From contig NC_035170.2 in the NCBI RefSeq assembly GCF_001659605.2, positions 11,458,817 through 11,522,816 of the forward strand: a stretch of DNA of 64,000 nucleotides, read 5' to 3'. The stretch comes from Manihot esculenta. Taxonomy: Eukaryota > Streptophyta > Magnoliopsida > Malpighiales > Euphorbiaceae. The notes beneath the pieces are model-generated. The model saw only the letters and a list, made by a program, of their open reading frames with translations, did not search any database and was not told the DNA's origin. The translations under genes and the position numbers were made by a program. Below, piece by piece: positions 45,241 to 57,117 of the stretch (positions are counted from its first letter, which is position 1; every line of letters starts with the position of its first letter).

Positions 45241-48200
45241 TGGCTCCTATTGAGTTTCCTCTAGTCAAGAGGCTCCCTTCTTACATTACTTCTAGTAACC
45301 TCCGTCGGGCTATTCCTAAAGAGCTTTTATCCACTCCTTATTATATTAGAGCTCTCGTTCTACTGAGCAGATCTTGCTTTTTTTCTTTTCCTCCTCCTAT
45401 TGGTCTTGAGGATGCTCAAAATAGGAAGAAGTTAGTTTTCTTCTTGAAATAGTTTGAGTACAGATTATCTTTTCCTCTTTTTCATTTTTCATTGGGTTTT
45501 TAGGTTTTACAAGGTCTCTCCTAGGATGCTGACTCCTAATTCTATCTTGTTCATGAGAGCCTTTGAGGCGGTGTGTTGAGGTTGGGGCTTCAGGCCATTT
45601 GTTAGCCTTTTTAGGTCTTTCTTTAGAATCACCAAATCAAATAATGGGTTCTAGAGTTTCAGTGGTCAGATGGGTCTGTCTCTTCTTATTTGTCATAAAG
45701 AATCCATCTGTCATTAGATAGAGAGTTTTGTCATTGTCTATTTAAGGGGAGATTAGGAGTGGGGATTTCATACTGCTTGGGCGGACATTGATCCCTCTTG
45801 CAATGTTTTTTCTTGTTTGCCAGAGTGGGAGTTGCTATACTTTGCTCGATTAGCCTCTCTCCCCTTCAATTATGACTTTTTCAAGTGTCTCGAGCCTTCT
45901 TCTAGGAGTGATTTTTGTGTTGCTAGTATTTATTGCTTTAATTTTTGTACTTTTTGTTCTCTTTTTCTTTATTAAAACTTATTTTTTTAGTTTTACAGCT
46001 TTTGTCATTCTAATGGAAGAGACTTCAATGTCCAGGTATTTTACCTTGTCTAGGGATTTTATCAAGCAGGCAGTCGAGCACTTCACTCGTCAGAAGACAA
46101 TGGAGCTCATTTACAAGATGTTGGGGCATGCCCTCATTAGGAGCAAGACGTGCTTCCATTGCAATTGTGGGATCACATTCCAAGGGGGGCGCTAAGGAAG
46201 GAGCTACTAGGCCTGTGAACGAAGTAGATGCCTTAGAGACTGCTCAAGACAACCCTCACAGTTCTGTTGGGACCCTTACTGTCCATGTGCTCCCGTCTGA
46301 TAGCTCCTTAGAGGAGGAGGAAGGGGTTGATCTTGTTAAAAAAAAAAAACTCTCGGGCTTCATCCTAGAGGTTTGACCTTTCCTCTCCTCAGAAGAAAAA
46401 GAGAAGGTTGGTTAAAGAGAGCCAGCTGTGTGAGACTTAAGACGGGGATGCCACCTCGGGTGATCGTAGTAGAGGTGCTCCCGATGCAATAAGGGGAGGC
46501 AAGGAGGGCTTGTTTGCTAGTGTTAGCACAGAGTTGCCTCAAGTTCTTATTCCTCATGAGTGGAGAGTTGCTTACACCCTAAACTAGGAGTCGACCCCTA
46601 CTTTTATTATAGAGCTTCTCCGTAACCACATTTTTTGGTCTTCTCCTGATATCTCCGACCCTAAGCTCCTGGGGACCTTTTGCCATCTGGTCAAGTTCAG
46701 TGCTCAGTCAAAGGCCAGCAGCTTGAAGCCGATGGAAGAGCTTTTTGTTGACTCCAAAAGACAAGTCCTAGTACCTTTTTTATTTCCCTATTTTTTTGGC
46801 TTCTGCTTTCATTATCATGCTAATTGTTTGTTTATATTTGCAGGTACTCAATGCCCTTTGACTCGCAGTTGTCGAAGCCAGTCAAAAATAACCTTTCCGG
46901 TTATCAACAATTTTACAACTGCAGATAGCGATAAATGATCGAATCCACAGAGAATTGAAAACTTATCTATTTTTCTCAACAAGACTAAGAGATTTAACTG
47001 AATGAGAAACGGAAAGCAAGTAACTGAAAGCGGAATAAAAGTAAAGTGCAATAAAAGTAAAAAGGGGGGGTTTGAGATTGATTTGATTAGCAAACTACTG
47101 AAAGCAATTAAATGAGCAAGTAATTAAATAAAAGAGAAATTCAATATGAGAAAGGTCTAGTTGAAGAGATGGATCCACTTTGGTTGTTTGGATTGATCAT
47201 TGAAACTTATGTTCTCTTGATTGATTCAATAGATTAGTTATGGAGGTGGAAGACACTTCTCACCACCATGTCTCTCCTTAAGATTAAATCAATTAGGGAA
47301 CGTCCTCTAATCAATTACTAATTAACAAATTGCCAAGGAACGTCCTTGGGCCTTAGGCATCAAAACAATTGTCAATTGCATGAAGAAATAGAGAGATCCA
47401 ATCCTAGCTACCCAAACACATGGAGATGTTGCTAAATCATACAATTCCTTAGTTATTATACCAAGTGTTCTTATGTTAGAATAATTCCAGCAATTACGGA
47501 CTAAAAATTATCCCAACTAACAATCAATTACCTTGCAATCAAGAATCAAGTGGCCAATTTGATCAAAACAACAAAGTAATCATAGATTCAAGCACCAAAT
47601 TGCATGAATATTAAACAAATCAAAGATAAATAGTTTATGTTCAGATCTCACAATCCATAAAACAACCTTAGTTTCAACCAATCTTCAACTAGAATAAAAG
47701 GTTTCAGCCACTCATGGCTGAAACAAAACAGAAAATAAAAGGAGAACACAAAAGATGAAGAACCGAAGATGGAGATGGAGAGGCTTGTGCGCCTTGCTTG
47801 GCCGGATGGGAAGGATGGAGTGCCTCTTCTTGCTTGCTGGTCGGTTGGCCTCTAGAGGTGTTTAAATATGTTTCAAGATGCTGGCCTAGGGTTTCTTGGC
47901 TGTCCATGAGTCTTTTAGAGGCTGTCCAAAATGCCCTTGGTCCAAGATGTGCCATCCATGCACATGTGAGAAGGGAAAAACGTGGAGCATGTGTAGCTTG
48001 TGCAAGAATGGGTCTTTGTTTGCTACCCAAGTGTCTTCAAGATGCTGCCCAAGGTGCCCAAGACTTACCTTCACACTCTCCTTGCCGCCCATGCACTAAT
48101 AAGGAAGGTGGAGCCTCCTTTGCAATTTGAATTTTGAATGTGCAAGGCATGTGGTGGCAAGCATGTGATCTTTGGATTTGGCTTTCTTGATAAGCTGGAT

Positions 48201-48895
48201 TTTGAAATTCAAAATTTGAATATGAATCTTGAAGATTTGAATTTCAAAATACTTTCCTTATTTGGCTTTTCATATGTGGCAACTTGAGATTTGGCTTCTT
48301 GAATAAGGAAAAGGCTACTTGGAGATTTAAAATTTGAATTTCAAATTGCCTTGGCTTTCCATATTTGCCACTTTCCTTATTTAGAACTTTCCTTATTTAG
48401 CTTGACTTGATTTCAACTTGGCAGACTTGCACTCTTTTGCTCCAATTAAGGCAGTTTTAGGGGGATTTTCTCCAAAATGTCCTTTTACACCATTTTCTGC
48501 AAAATAATATCAAAAGCACTAAATTAAGCAGAAATCATGTAAATAATCATCAATAATATCAAGATACAAAGGACTAAAATATGTTCTATCACCCTTATCA
48601 AGCTGGAAGAGAAGATGAGGGGTGCTCAGGATGTTGCTCTTGTTGAAGTTGAGAAGGTTAGGCAAGAGGACGTTGCTCGTGCTACCGCTTTGCTAAAAGG
48701 GAATATAAGGTTGAGGTGAGGAGATTGAATGAGTTACTTGAGCAGAGCCATCTTCAGAATGACTGGGCAGCTCATCTAGAGAGCCAATTGGCCAAAGAGT
48801 GGTCTGAAGGGACAGCTCAGTTGTCTCAGGTCTAAGCTGATGCAGAGTTGAAAATTGAGGGCTTGCTCTCATGGACTACCTATACCGAGGGTGAG
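45240..48895 (+). pseudogene. Relic of a putative gypsy-type transposon ORF (gag-like with coiled-coil tail)
   Basis: Opens MAPIEFPLVKRLPSYITSSN at 45240. The pattern that follows over several frames (FEYRLSFPLFHFSLGF, FYKVSPRMLTPNSILFM, then RAF-VC-GWGFRPFVSLFRSFF) resembles the 'putative gypsy type transposon' domain of plant elements. A basic KKKRR stretch lies near 46390. The tail after 48597 (KLEEKMRGAQDVALVEVEKV, RRLNELLEQ) is a coiled coil. There are many stops and frameshifts. An intron-like gap may end at TATATTTGCAG (46843). A solo LTR (46859-48591) interrupts it, and Gypsy-2 cuts it at 48895. Confidence 0.55.
46859..48591. mobile_element. Solo LTR (or short non-autonomous LTR element) with TSD CCCTT
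   Basis: 1733 bp, TGACTCGCAG to GTTCTATCA, bounded by CCCTT at 46854-46858 and 48592-48596. The interrupted coiled-coil reading frame continues across it. No internal LTR copy and no pol. The minus-strand start TGATAGAACATATTTTAGTC suggests that orientation for the LTR (inference). Small frames at 47704-48130 are in low-complexity DNA and are not called as genes. Confidence 0.75.
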
Positions 48896-51017
48896 TGTAA
48901 CGACCCGAAATCGGACCGCTACCGGCGCTAGGATCCAGATCGACTTAAGGTCGCCGGGACCCGTAGCAAGCCTAACATACAACCTGTCATACCTGATAAA
49001 TCCCATACATGATCATACATTTACATAAAAATTTTAAACTTTTCATACACCAAGCTTGACCTGTGCATGCACCATAACATTAAACATAAAACCCCATACT
49101 AGAGCCCTCATCAAATGCTCTAGTTGGGTCAACATTACATACATCAAGCTCGGCTTAACATTTCTTAACATTAAAACATCTCGTAACGATCATGTACAAA
49201 AGGGGATTAACATTACATTAGGGTCAAGCACAATACTAAACCTCATAACATTATTGGAAAATACTTTACATTACATTATCTTTCATGTCCACAACTAACT
49301 ATTACATACACTATGCCTTTACTCTTGCTGACCTCCCAAACTATCCTGAACCTGCAAACCTGGGGGTTAAGGGAAGGGGTGAGCTACAAGAGCCCAGTGA
49401 GCAGAATAGTAAACGGTATATTAAAACATATGCTTTCATGGAATGCATCACATCACAAACAAATCACATCAAGGATGGACTTGTCACCAATAGCCCTCTA
49501 CATAGTCCAACTGTGCCAGGGGCGTAGAATGGGCCTCACTGGTCTTTCCCTTACTCTGTGCTAGGGACGTAGAATGGGCCTCACTGAACTTCCATACCGT
49601 ATCATCATCATCATATCATCTCAAGGGCTAATGGGTCATCCAACATCCAACATCTATCCACATCAACATCATAGTATGCAATGCAACATATTCGTGCAAA
49701 CAACCTAGTATATATCATGGCATTCGTGATGCATGAACATGCTCAAAATTTATTTGCTTTGAAATATAAAGGTCCATTCTACTCACCTCAGGCTGACTCT
49801 GAAAAGACTCTGAAGCAGCTATCTCACTGCTGGGGTCCTCGGTTCCTCGGGTCCGAGCCTACACAGGTAGACTCAAATGAGGGACCAAACATACACTAAC
49901 ATAACTCTAAACATCTCCCCAAAAACCCCCTAAAACATCATAAAACATTCATAGAAAACATGCAAAGGAAGGCTGGACAGGGCACTTTCGGCGGCAGGTT
50001 CGGCGGCCGAAAGTCCCTCCAGAGCCGAAAAGTCAGGCACTTTCAGGGGCAGGGTTCGGCGGCCGTAAGTCTGTCCAGAGCCGAAAGTCACCAACCTTCG
50101 GCGGCAGGTTCGGCGGCCGAAACTTCTCTCCAGAGCCGAAAGTCCAAACTTTCGGGGGCAAGTTTAAGAGGCCAAACTGCCTCCGCAGGCAGGTTCGACG
50201 GCCGAACATGGCTTCGGCAGCCGAACCTGGGTTCTTCAGAAGGCAGAACCCAAGCCTCAATCATGCCTCCAGCCACCCCAACCCTCTCAACTCAAACCAA
50301 CTCATGCATAAACACATTCTTAAGCATTTAGGGGCTTAAAACTAACCTATACCCCAACAACATCAACAATTAACATACATTAAACATACATTTCATCATT
50401 TAACTCACATAAACCCTAACATTTACAACTACTCTAATCATGCATTCAACATCCTTCAAACCCCTCAAAACTTACTAAAAACATAAAAGAAAGGTAGGAT
50501 CTACGCTTACCTCTTGAAGATCGAGAGAAGGCACGACCCAACTTGGAGATTTGGGGAAAACGAGTTCCGGAGGTCTCTAAGCTACACAACTTTGGTTTTG
50601 AGCTTAAAAACTTCAAAACAAGACGAAAGCTTGTTAAAAGCTTGAAAGATTTGAGGGAAAACATCAAAACTAACCATGGAAGGGTATGGACTCACCTTTG
50701 CCCGAAAATGGAGAAGAAAACTCGCCCATTTTCGGACATGGAGCCTTTTATAGGTGGCTGGCCAGACCACCTTCGGGGGCCAAAGGTGCTCCCTAAACTT
50801 CACTATGTTCGGCGGCCGAACATGAGGTTCGGCAACCGAACCTGGCTTTCCTTCCATGGTGCATTTCTTTCAAAAACTCAATTTCTTTCTTACTTAAAAC
50901 CTTAAAACATGTCAAAACATTTATAAAAACATGATTTTACCCTTCTAGAGGGTTTCGACATCCGAGATTCCGCCGGAAAGCAGAAATTTCGATGCCGAGG
51001 TCTAGTCGGGTATTACA
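48896..51017 (-). repeat. Gypsy-2 3' LTR
   Basis: 2122 bp, TGTAACGACCCGAAATCGG to GGGTATTACA. Its inner part is close to the Gypsy-3 LTR (in reverse), more so than to Gypsy-1. It carries diverged TTCGGCGGCCGAA arrays at 49983-50235 and 50770-50845 and a minus-strand TATA box at 50745-50752. Confidence 0.9.
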
Positions 51018-51054
51018 TTCTCCCCCCCTTAAGAACATTCATCCCCGAATGTTC
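51018..51054 (-). other. Gypsy-2 polypurine tract and hairpin
   Basis: Same arrangement as in Gypsy-1; the dyad (51033-51054) has one mismatch (G to A on the minus strand). Confidence 0.8.
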
Positions 51055-51118
51055 ACCAAACAAGCATAACATGGCATAACACACAAAAACACATAACAAC
51101 ACAGAGATACTAACCTTA

Positions 51119-52861
51119 AAAGAGATGAGGGTATTATTGGAGCATGGACTCCCGTGTCTCCCAGGTACATTCTTCTACATTATGGTAATTCCAAAGGACT
51201 TTCACCATCGGGATTTCCTTGTTCCTCAACTTTCTGATCTGCGTGTCTAGGATCCGCACTGGCTGCTCAACATAGGTGAGATCTCCTAGAATCTCCACAA
51301 CAGGCTCACTAAGAACCTTGCTCGGATTTGACACGAACTTCCGTAACATGGAAACATGGAAAACCGGATGGATTCTTTCCATTGATGCAGGTAAGTCCAA
51401 CTTGTACGATACATTCCCAATCTTTTGCAAGATTTCAAAGGGTCCGATGTACCGTGGAGCTAGCTTACCTTTCTTCCCAAAACGAATCATCCCTTTCATA
51501 GGAGACACCTTGAGCAACACCAAATCTCCCTCTTGAAACTCTACAAGCCTCCTGCGGACATCTGCATAACTCTTTTGCCTGCTCACAGCAGTCCTGATCC
51601 TTTCTCTGATAATGGGCACTACTCTGCTGGTGATCTCTACCAACTCAGGCCCTGCCAAGGCCCTTTCTCCAACTTCTTCCCAGCAGACAGGTGACCTGCA
51701 CTTCCTTCCATACAAAGCTTCATATGGAGCCATCCCTATGCTAGCATGATAGCTGTTATTGTAGGCAAACTCCACCAAGGGTAGATGTTGCCTCTAAGAA
51801 CCGCCAAAATCTAGCACACACATTCTGAGCATATCTTCAATTGTCTGGATAGTCCTCTCTGACTGTCCATCAGTCTGTGGGTGGAAAGCAGTTCTAAAAT
51901 CTAACCTGGTGCCCATAGCATTTTACAGACTCCGCCAAGACCTGGAGATGAACTGGGGTCCCTTATCTGACACTATTGAAACAGGAGCCCCATGCAGCCT
52001 GACCACTTCATCAACAAACACCTGCGCCAATTTATCCACAGAGTAGCCACTCCTGACAGGGATGAAGTGAGCAGATTTGGTCAGTCTGTCCATAATCACC
52101 CATATGGAGTCCAACCTGTTGGACGTTGCCGGTAACCCCACCATAAAATCCATAGCTATGTTTTCCCATTTCCACTTTGGAATCGACAGTGGGTTAAGCA
52201 TTCCAGCCGGCTTCTGATGTTCCAGCTTCACCCTCTGACATACTTCATAGGCGGACACGAACTGTGCCACTTCTCTCTTCATAGCTGGCCACTAATAAAC
52301 TCTCTTCAGATCTTGATACATCTTGGTGGCTCTAGGGTGAACACTGTATCTAGCATTATGAGCTTCCCTCATAATGTCTCCCTTCAAACTCACGTCATTT
52401 GGTACACATAACCTGTTCCCATAGCGGAGGATCCCTTTGCTGTCAAATCTGAACTCTTCATTCTTGCCCGACTGAACCGTCCTAGCAATTTTCACTAACT
52501 CTGGGTCCTCATGCTGTTTCTGAGGCACCTGCTCCAGAAACATAGGTGTCACTCTCATCTGAGCTATCAAAGCACCTGTACCAGACAACTTCAACTGCAG
52601 CCCTTCATTAATGAACTTGTAGAATTCCCGCACAACCAGTCTCCTCTCTGCTATAATATGGGATAGACTGCCAAGTGATTTCCGGCTTAGGGCATCTGCC
52701 ACAACATTTGCCTTACCCGGATGGTACTGAATTTTGCAATCATAGTCACTGAGCAGTTCTACCCATCTTCTCTGCCTTAGGTTCAACTCTCTTTGACTCA
52801 AGATGTACTGCAAGCTTTTATGATCTGTGAAGATCTCACATTTAACCCCATAAAGGTAATG
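51119..52861 (-). pseudogene. pol: Gypsy-2 RNase H end, integrase and chromodomain (multiple stops)
   Basis: Homologous to Gypsy-1 7113-8830. The reading frame keeps the end of RNase H ([24 protein letters not shown]), the HHCC finger, the integrase core (MDFMVGLP, SDKGPQF) and the chromodomain. Stops occur at 52292 (W in relatives), 51923 (Q), 51794 (W) and near 51134 (Q). The QSER segment lies between two stops. Not functional. Confidence 0.85.
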
Positions 52862-52864
52862 CCT

Positions 52865-54558
52865 CTACATCTTGAGTGCAAAGATCACAACTGCCATTTC
52901 TAGGTCATGTGTAGGATAATTCAACTCATGCTTCTTCAGCTGCCTAGAAGCATAAGCAATTACCCTCTCATTTTGCATCAACACATAGCCCAGTCCCATA
53001 CGGGACGCATCACAAAATACTGTGAAGTCTTCATTACTGGTAGGCAGAGCTAACACTGGTGCTGACGTCAATCTTTTCTTTAGCTCTTTAAAACTTTCCT
53101 CGCACTGCTCAGACCACACAAACTTCTGATTCTTCTTAGTTAATCTGGTCATAGGAGCAGCAATTTTTGAAAAGTCCTGAACGAACCTCCTGTAGTAACC
53201 TGCCAAACCCAAAAAACTCTTGATCTCGGTTACTGTAGTGAGTCTAGGCCAGTTGGCTACAGCTTCTACCTTCTTGGGGTCCACTTCAATTCCGTTTTTT
53301 GATACAATATGCCCTAAGAATGAAATGCTCCTTAACCATAACTCACACTTGGAGAACTTGGCATACAAGCCGTGCTCCCTCAGGGTCTGCAGAACTAACC
53401 TCAAATGATGGGCATGCTCCTCTGCATTTCTGGAATACACTAAGATATCATCAATGAAGACAATAACAAAGTGATCCAGATACTGGCTAAAAACTCTGTT
53501 CATGAGGTCCATGAATGCTGCAGGGGCATTGGTCAGCCCAAACGGCATTACTAGGAACTCATAATGCCCATATCTGGTCCTGAATGCCGTCTTTGGCACA
53601 TCTTCCTCTCTGATTCTCAGCTGTTGGTATCCGGATCTCAGATCTATCTTGGAGAAACAACCTACTCCTGCTAGCTGGTCGAATAGATCGTCGATCCTAG
53701 GTAACGGATACTTATTCTTGGTAGTGACTTTGTTCAACTGCCTGTAGTCGATAAAAAGTCTCAAGGATCCATCCTTCTTCTTTACAAACAGCACTAGAGC
53801 ACCCCAAGGTGAGGTACTCGGTCGGATGAAACCCTTGTCTACCAACTCTTGCAACTGCTCCTTTAGCTCCTTCAACTCTGCTGGTGCCATCCTGTAGGGA
53901 GGGATAGAGATCGGTCTAGTTTTAGGCATCAATTCTATTTCAAACTCTATCTCCCTAGCAGGTGGTAGTCTTGGAAGTTCGTCTAGGAAGACATCTGGAA
54001 ACTCTCTGACCACGGGCACTGGGGCGAGCTCCCTAACCTGACTATCAAGCTCTCTCACATGAGCTAAAAACCCCTGGCAACCTCTCCTGAGCAACCTACG
54101 AGCCTGTAGGGCTGATATCAGACCTCTAGGCGTACCCCTCCTATCTCCTCTGAAGACAACCTCTGACCCATCCTGATCTCTGAACCTGACTACCTTGTCT
54201 CTACAGTCCAAGGTAGCACCATGAGCAGATAGCCAATCCATCCCTGGAATGACATCAAAATCCATCAAGTCTAGAACCACAAGGTCGACTGGACTATACC
54301 GGTAGACTGACTCTGCCACTGATGGATCACACTTGGGTCCACTGACCTAGAGGGGACACTCTAACCCAGAGACTATCAAACCCAACCTCTCCACGGCTCT
54401 CGGAACAATAAAAGAATGAGATGCACCAGGGTCCATTAAAGCATACACATCTGAACAACCAATGATGAGATTACCTGACACCACGGTGTTGGATGTGTTC
54501 GCCTCCTGCTGTGTCATGGTGAAGATCCGAGCTGGAGCTGATGGACCTTCACCTCGGG
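52865..54558 (-). pseudogene. pol: Gypsy-2 protease, reverse transcriptase and RNase H (broken)
   Basis: From the Gypsy-3 insertion point the frame runs through the gag-protease linker ([17 protein letters not shown]), the protease site, a TAG at 54347-54349 (W in relatives), a 30-bp in-frame loss near 54285 relative to Gypsy-1, then RT with FIDDILVYS intact and the start of RNase H ([15 protein letters not shown]). It ends at TAG 52865-52867, again replacing W. Point decay rather than rearrangement inactivated it. Confidence 0.88.
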
Positions 54559-56856
54559 TGTAATACCCGGCTAGACTCCGGTATCGGAATTCCTACCGTC
54601 CGGTGGAATCTCGGATGTCAGAGACCTCTAGAAAGGGAAAAACCATGTTTTCATAAATTGTTTTAATGTGTTTTATGGTTTTAAGCAAGATGGAACTGAA
54701 TTTTTGCATGAAAAAAACCTTGGAGGAAAACCTAGGTTCGGCCGCCGAACCTCAAGTTCGGCCGCCGAACATGCATGCATTTCGGGTGTGCCTTAGGCCC
54801 CCGAAGGCATAAGTGAGGGAAGTCCAGGTTCGGCCGCCGAACCTCAAGTTCGGCCGCCGAACCTCAAGTTCGGCCGTCGAACATCGCATGCATGCGAAGG
54901 CACGTTCGGCCCCCGAACGTGGCCTGGCCAGCCACTATAAAAGGGTTCCTTAGCCGAAATGGGCGAGCTTTTCTCCCCATTGTCGACCAAGGTGAGCTCT
55001 CCGCCACCCCTCACCAATCTTGAGTCCTTTCCTTCAGATCTTTCAAGATTTTCACAAGTTTTTACTTTGTTTTGAAGATTTTCGAGTTTAAAGCAAGTTT
55101 TGGAGCTTTGAGGTTCAAGAACTCAAATCTCTCCCACCTCCGAGCTAGGGTCGTTTTCCTCTCGATCTACAAGAGGTAAGGGCCGATCTTGAGCTCACTA
55201 CATATTTTTAACAAGTTTTAAGTTGATTCTTGAAGTAGAAATGCATATGTAGGGTTTTATGATTTTTTGGGTTCATGTTGGTTTATGGGCAATGTATGTT
55301 GGATTTGTGTTGTTTGATGTGATGTAGATGGGGTTTAGGATAGTTTGAAGCCCCTAGGAGCTTGTATGCATGAGTATGTGTGTTGTAGAATAGGATTATG
55401 CATGTTTAGAAGGTTTGGGAGGCATTGGAGGCAAAAGGAGCCAAGTTTCTGCCCTTTGGCAGAAACCAAGTTCGGTAGCCGAAGGACTTTCGGCCGCCGA
55501 ACATGGCTGGGGAGGCAAGCCTTTTGGCTGCCGAAGCCTGCCTCCGAAAGGAGACTTTCGTCTCTGTCTGCAAGTTTCGGCCGCCGAAGGTGCCGCCGAA
55601 CCTGCCTGACTTTCGGCTCTGGAGGGACTTTCGGCCGCCGAACCTGCCGCCGAAAGTGCCCTGTTCAGCCTTCCTTTGCATGTTTTTGCATGATTGTTTC
55701 ATGATGTTTTAGGGGGTTTTTGGGAATGTTTTTAGAATTATGTTCTAGTTGTTTGGTCCCTCATTTGAGTCCACCTGTGTAGGTTCGAACCCGAGGAACC
55801 GAGGACCCCAGCAGTGAGTTCAGCTGCTTCTGAGTCAGTAGAGCTTCAGCCAGAGGTGAGTAGAATAAAACTTTACGATTTTAAGCAAATAAATGATAAA
55901 GTTTTTAGCATGTTCATGCATCATGAATGCCATGTGATGAATTAGGTTGTTTGCATTAGAATTCACGAATATGTTGCATTGCATTTATGATGTTGATGTG
56001 GATTGGTTATTGGATGATCCTTTAGTCCTCATATGGTATGATGATGTTACGGCATGATATGGTATGGAAGTCCAGGTTGTACCCATTCTACGTCCCTGGC
56101 ACTATGTAAGAGAAAGTCCAGTTTGTACCCATTCTACGTCCCTGGCACATTGGAATGTTATGATATGTTATGTTAAGAGAAAGACCGGTTGTACCCATTC
56201 TACGTCCCGGCACTTTGGAATGCAGAGGACTGTTGGTGACAATACCATCCGAGATGTGATTTGTTGTGATGTGTTGCATTACATGATGGCATGAGATTTT
56301 AAATGTTGTTTTTCATTATTCTGCTCACTGGGCTCTAGTAGCTCACCCCTTTTCCCCAATCCCCCAGGATTGCAGGTACGGGCTAGACAGAGAAGTCAAG
56401 AAGAGTAAAGTCATGTGTTTATAATAGATAAAAAGTGGACATGATAAATTGTAAGATGATGTAAAGTTGAATAGTCACGTTATGTATAATGATATTGAGG
56501 ATTAGAAGTTGTGCTTGACTCTATGGGTATTGTTATTCCCTTTTATTACATGATCTCAGATGTCTTATGATGTATATGTTAACCAACTCAACGCATGTTA
56601 TGTCGCCCATTGGGGCTTTGATGAGATCCCACAGAGGGGTCCGTGTTATGGTTATGTTTATGCTTAGTGCATGCACAGGTTGAGATTGGTCTAGGAGAAA
56701 ATGTATGAAAGAAAAGTTTTAATTTTTATGTATATTGTTGATCATGTATGGGATTAAACAGGTTTACAGGTTATGTCAGGCTTGCTACGGGTCCCGGCGG
56801 CCTTAAGCCGATCTGGATCCTAGCGCCGGTAGCGGTCCGATTTTCGGGTCGTTACA
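54559..56856 (+). repeat. Gypsy-3 5' LTR
   Basis: 2298 bp, TGTAATACCCGGC to GGGTCGTTACA. Contains TTCGGCCGCCGAAC arrays just upstream of the TATA box (54735-54890; TATAAAAG 54936-54943), a second palindrome cluster at 55470-55660 with GACTTTCGTCTCTGTCT (55554-55570), and three TACCCATTCTACGTCCC repeats (56080-56215). Confidence 0.93.
54936..54943 (+). promoter_or_regulatory. Gypsy-3 LTR TATA box
   Basis: TATAAAAG after GGCCAGCCAC, 45-200 bp downstream of the palindrome array; duplicated at 62535-62542. Confidence 0.75.
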
Positions 56857-56859
56857 GAA

Positions 56860-56871
56860 TGGTATCAGAGC
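56860..56871 (+). other. Gypsy-3 primer binding site (Met-tRNA)
   Basis: TGGTATCAGAGC three bases after the LTR end. Confidence 0.92.
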
Positions 56872-57117
56872 CCTAGGTTCATATGGTCGGACCTAGAGTG
56901 TCGGGCTCATAGATGTTATAGAAGGTCAAGCACAATAGGAAGATCATGTCCACTAGGATAGGATGTGGAGTCCTGTCTTGTATAATGATGTGAAATGCCA
57001 TGATTATATGCATGTGCATTAATAATATGTGATGTATGTGATGAGGGTTCATGTGTGCCCACATGAACCATATGATGCTAATGTTTGCTTGTTATGTGCT
57101 GCCTTTCAGAAAACAGG

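Larger units (their letters stand above)
48896..54558 (-). mobile_element. Gypsy-2: decayed chromovirus, left part, cut by Gypsy-3
   Basis: Minus-strand element of the same group as Gypsy-1 and Gypsy-3. Left flank GTGAG (48891-48895) should be its TSD; the other copy is outside the window. It has its 3' LTR (48896-51017), polypurine tract and hairpin, and pol read leftwards from the protease to the chromodomain. Its gag is interrupted at 54558 by Gypsy-3 and the rest lies beyond the window end. Confidence 0.9.

Noticed and set aside
47704..48130. Frames of about 110 codons on both strands
   Set aside because: They lie inside the solo LTR (46859-48591), with mutually shadowing frames and no domain.
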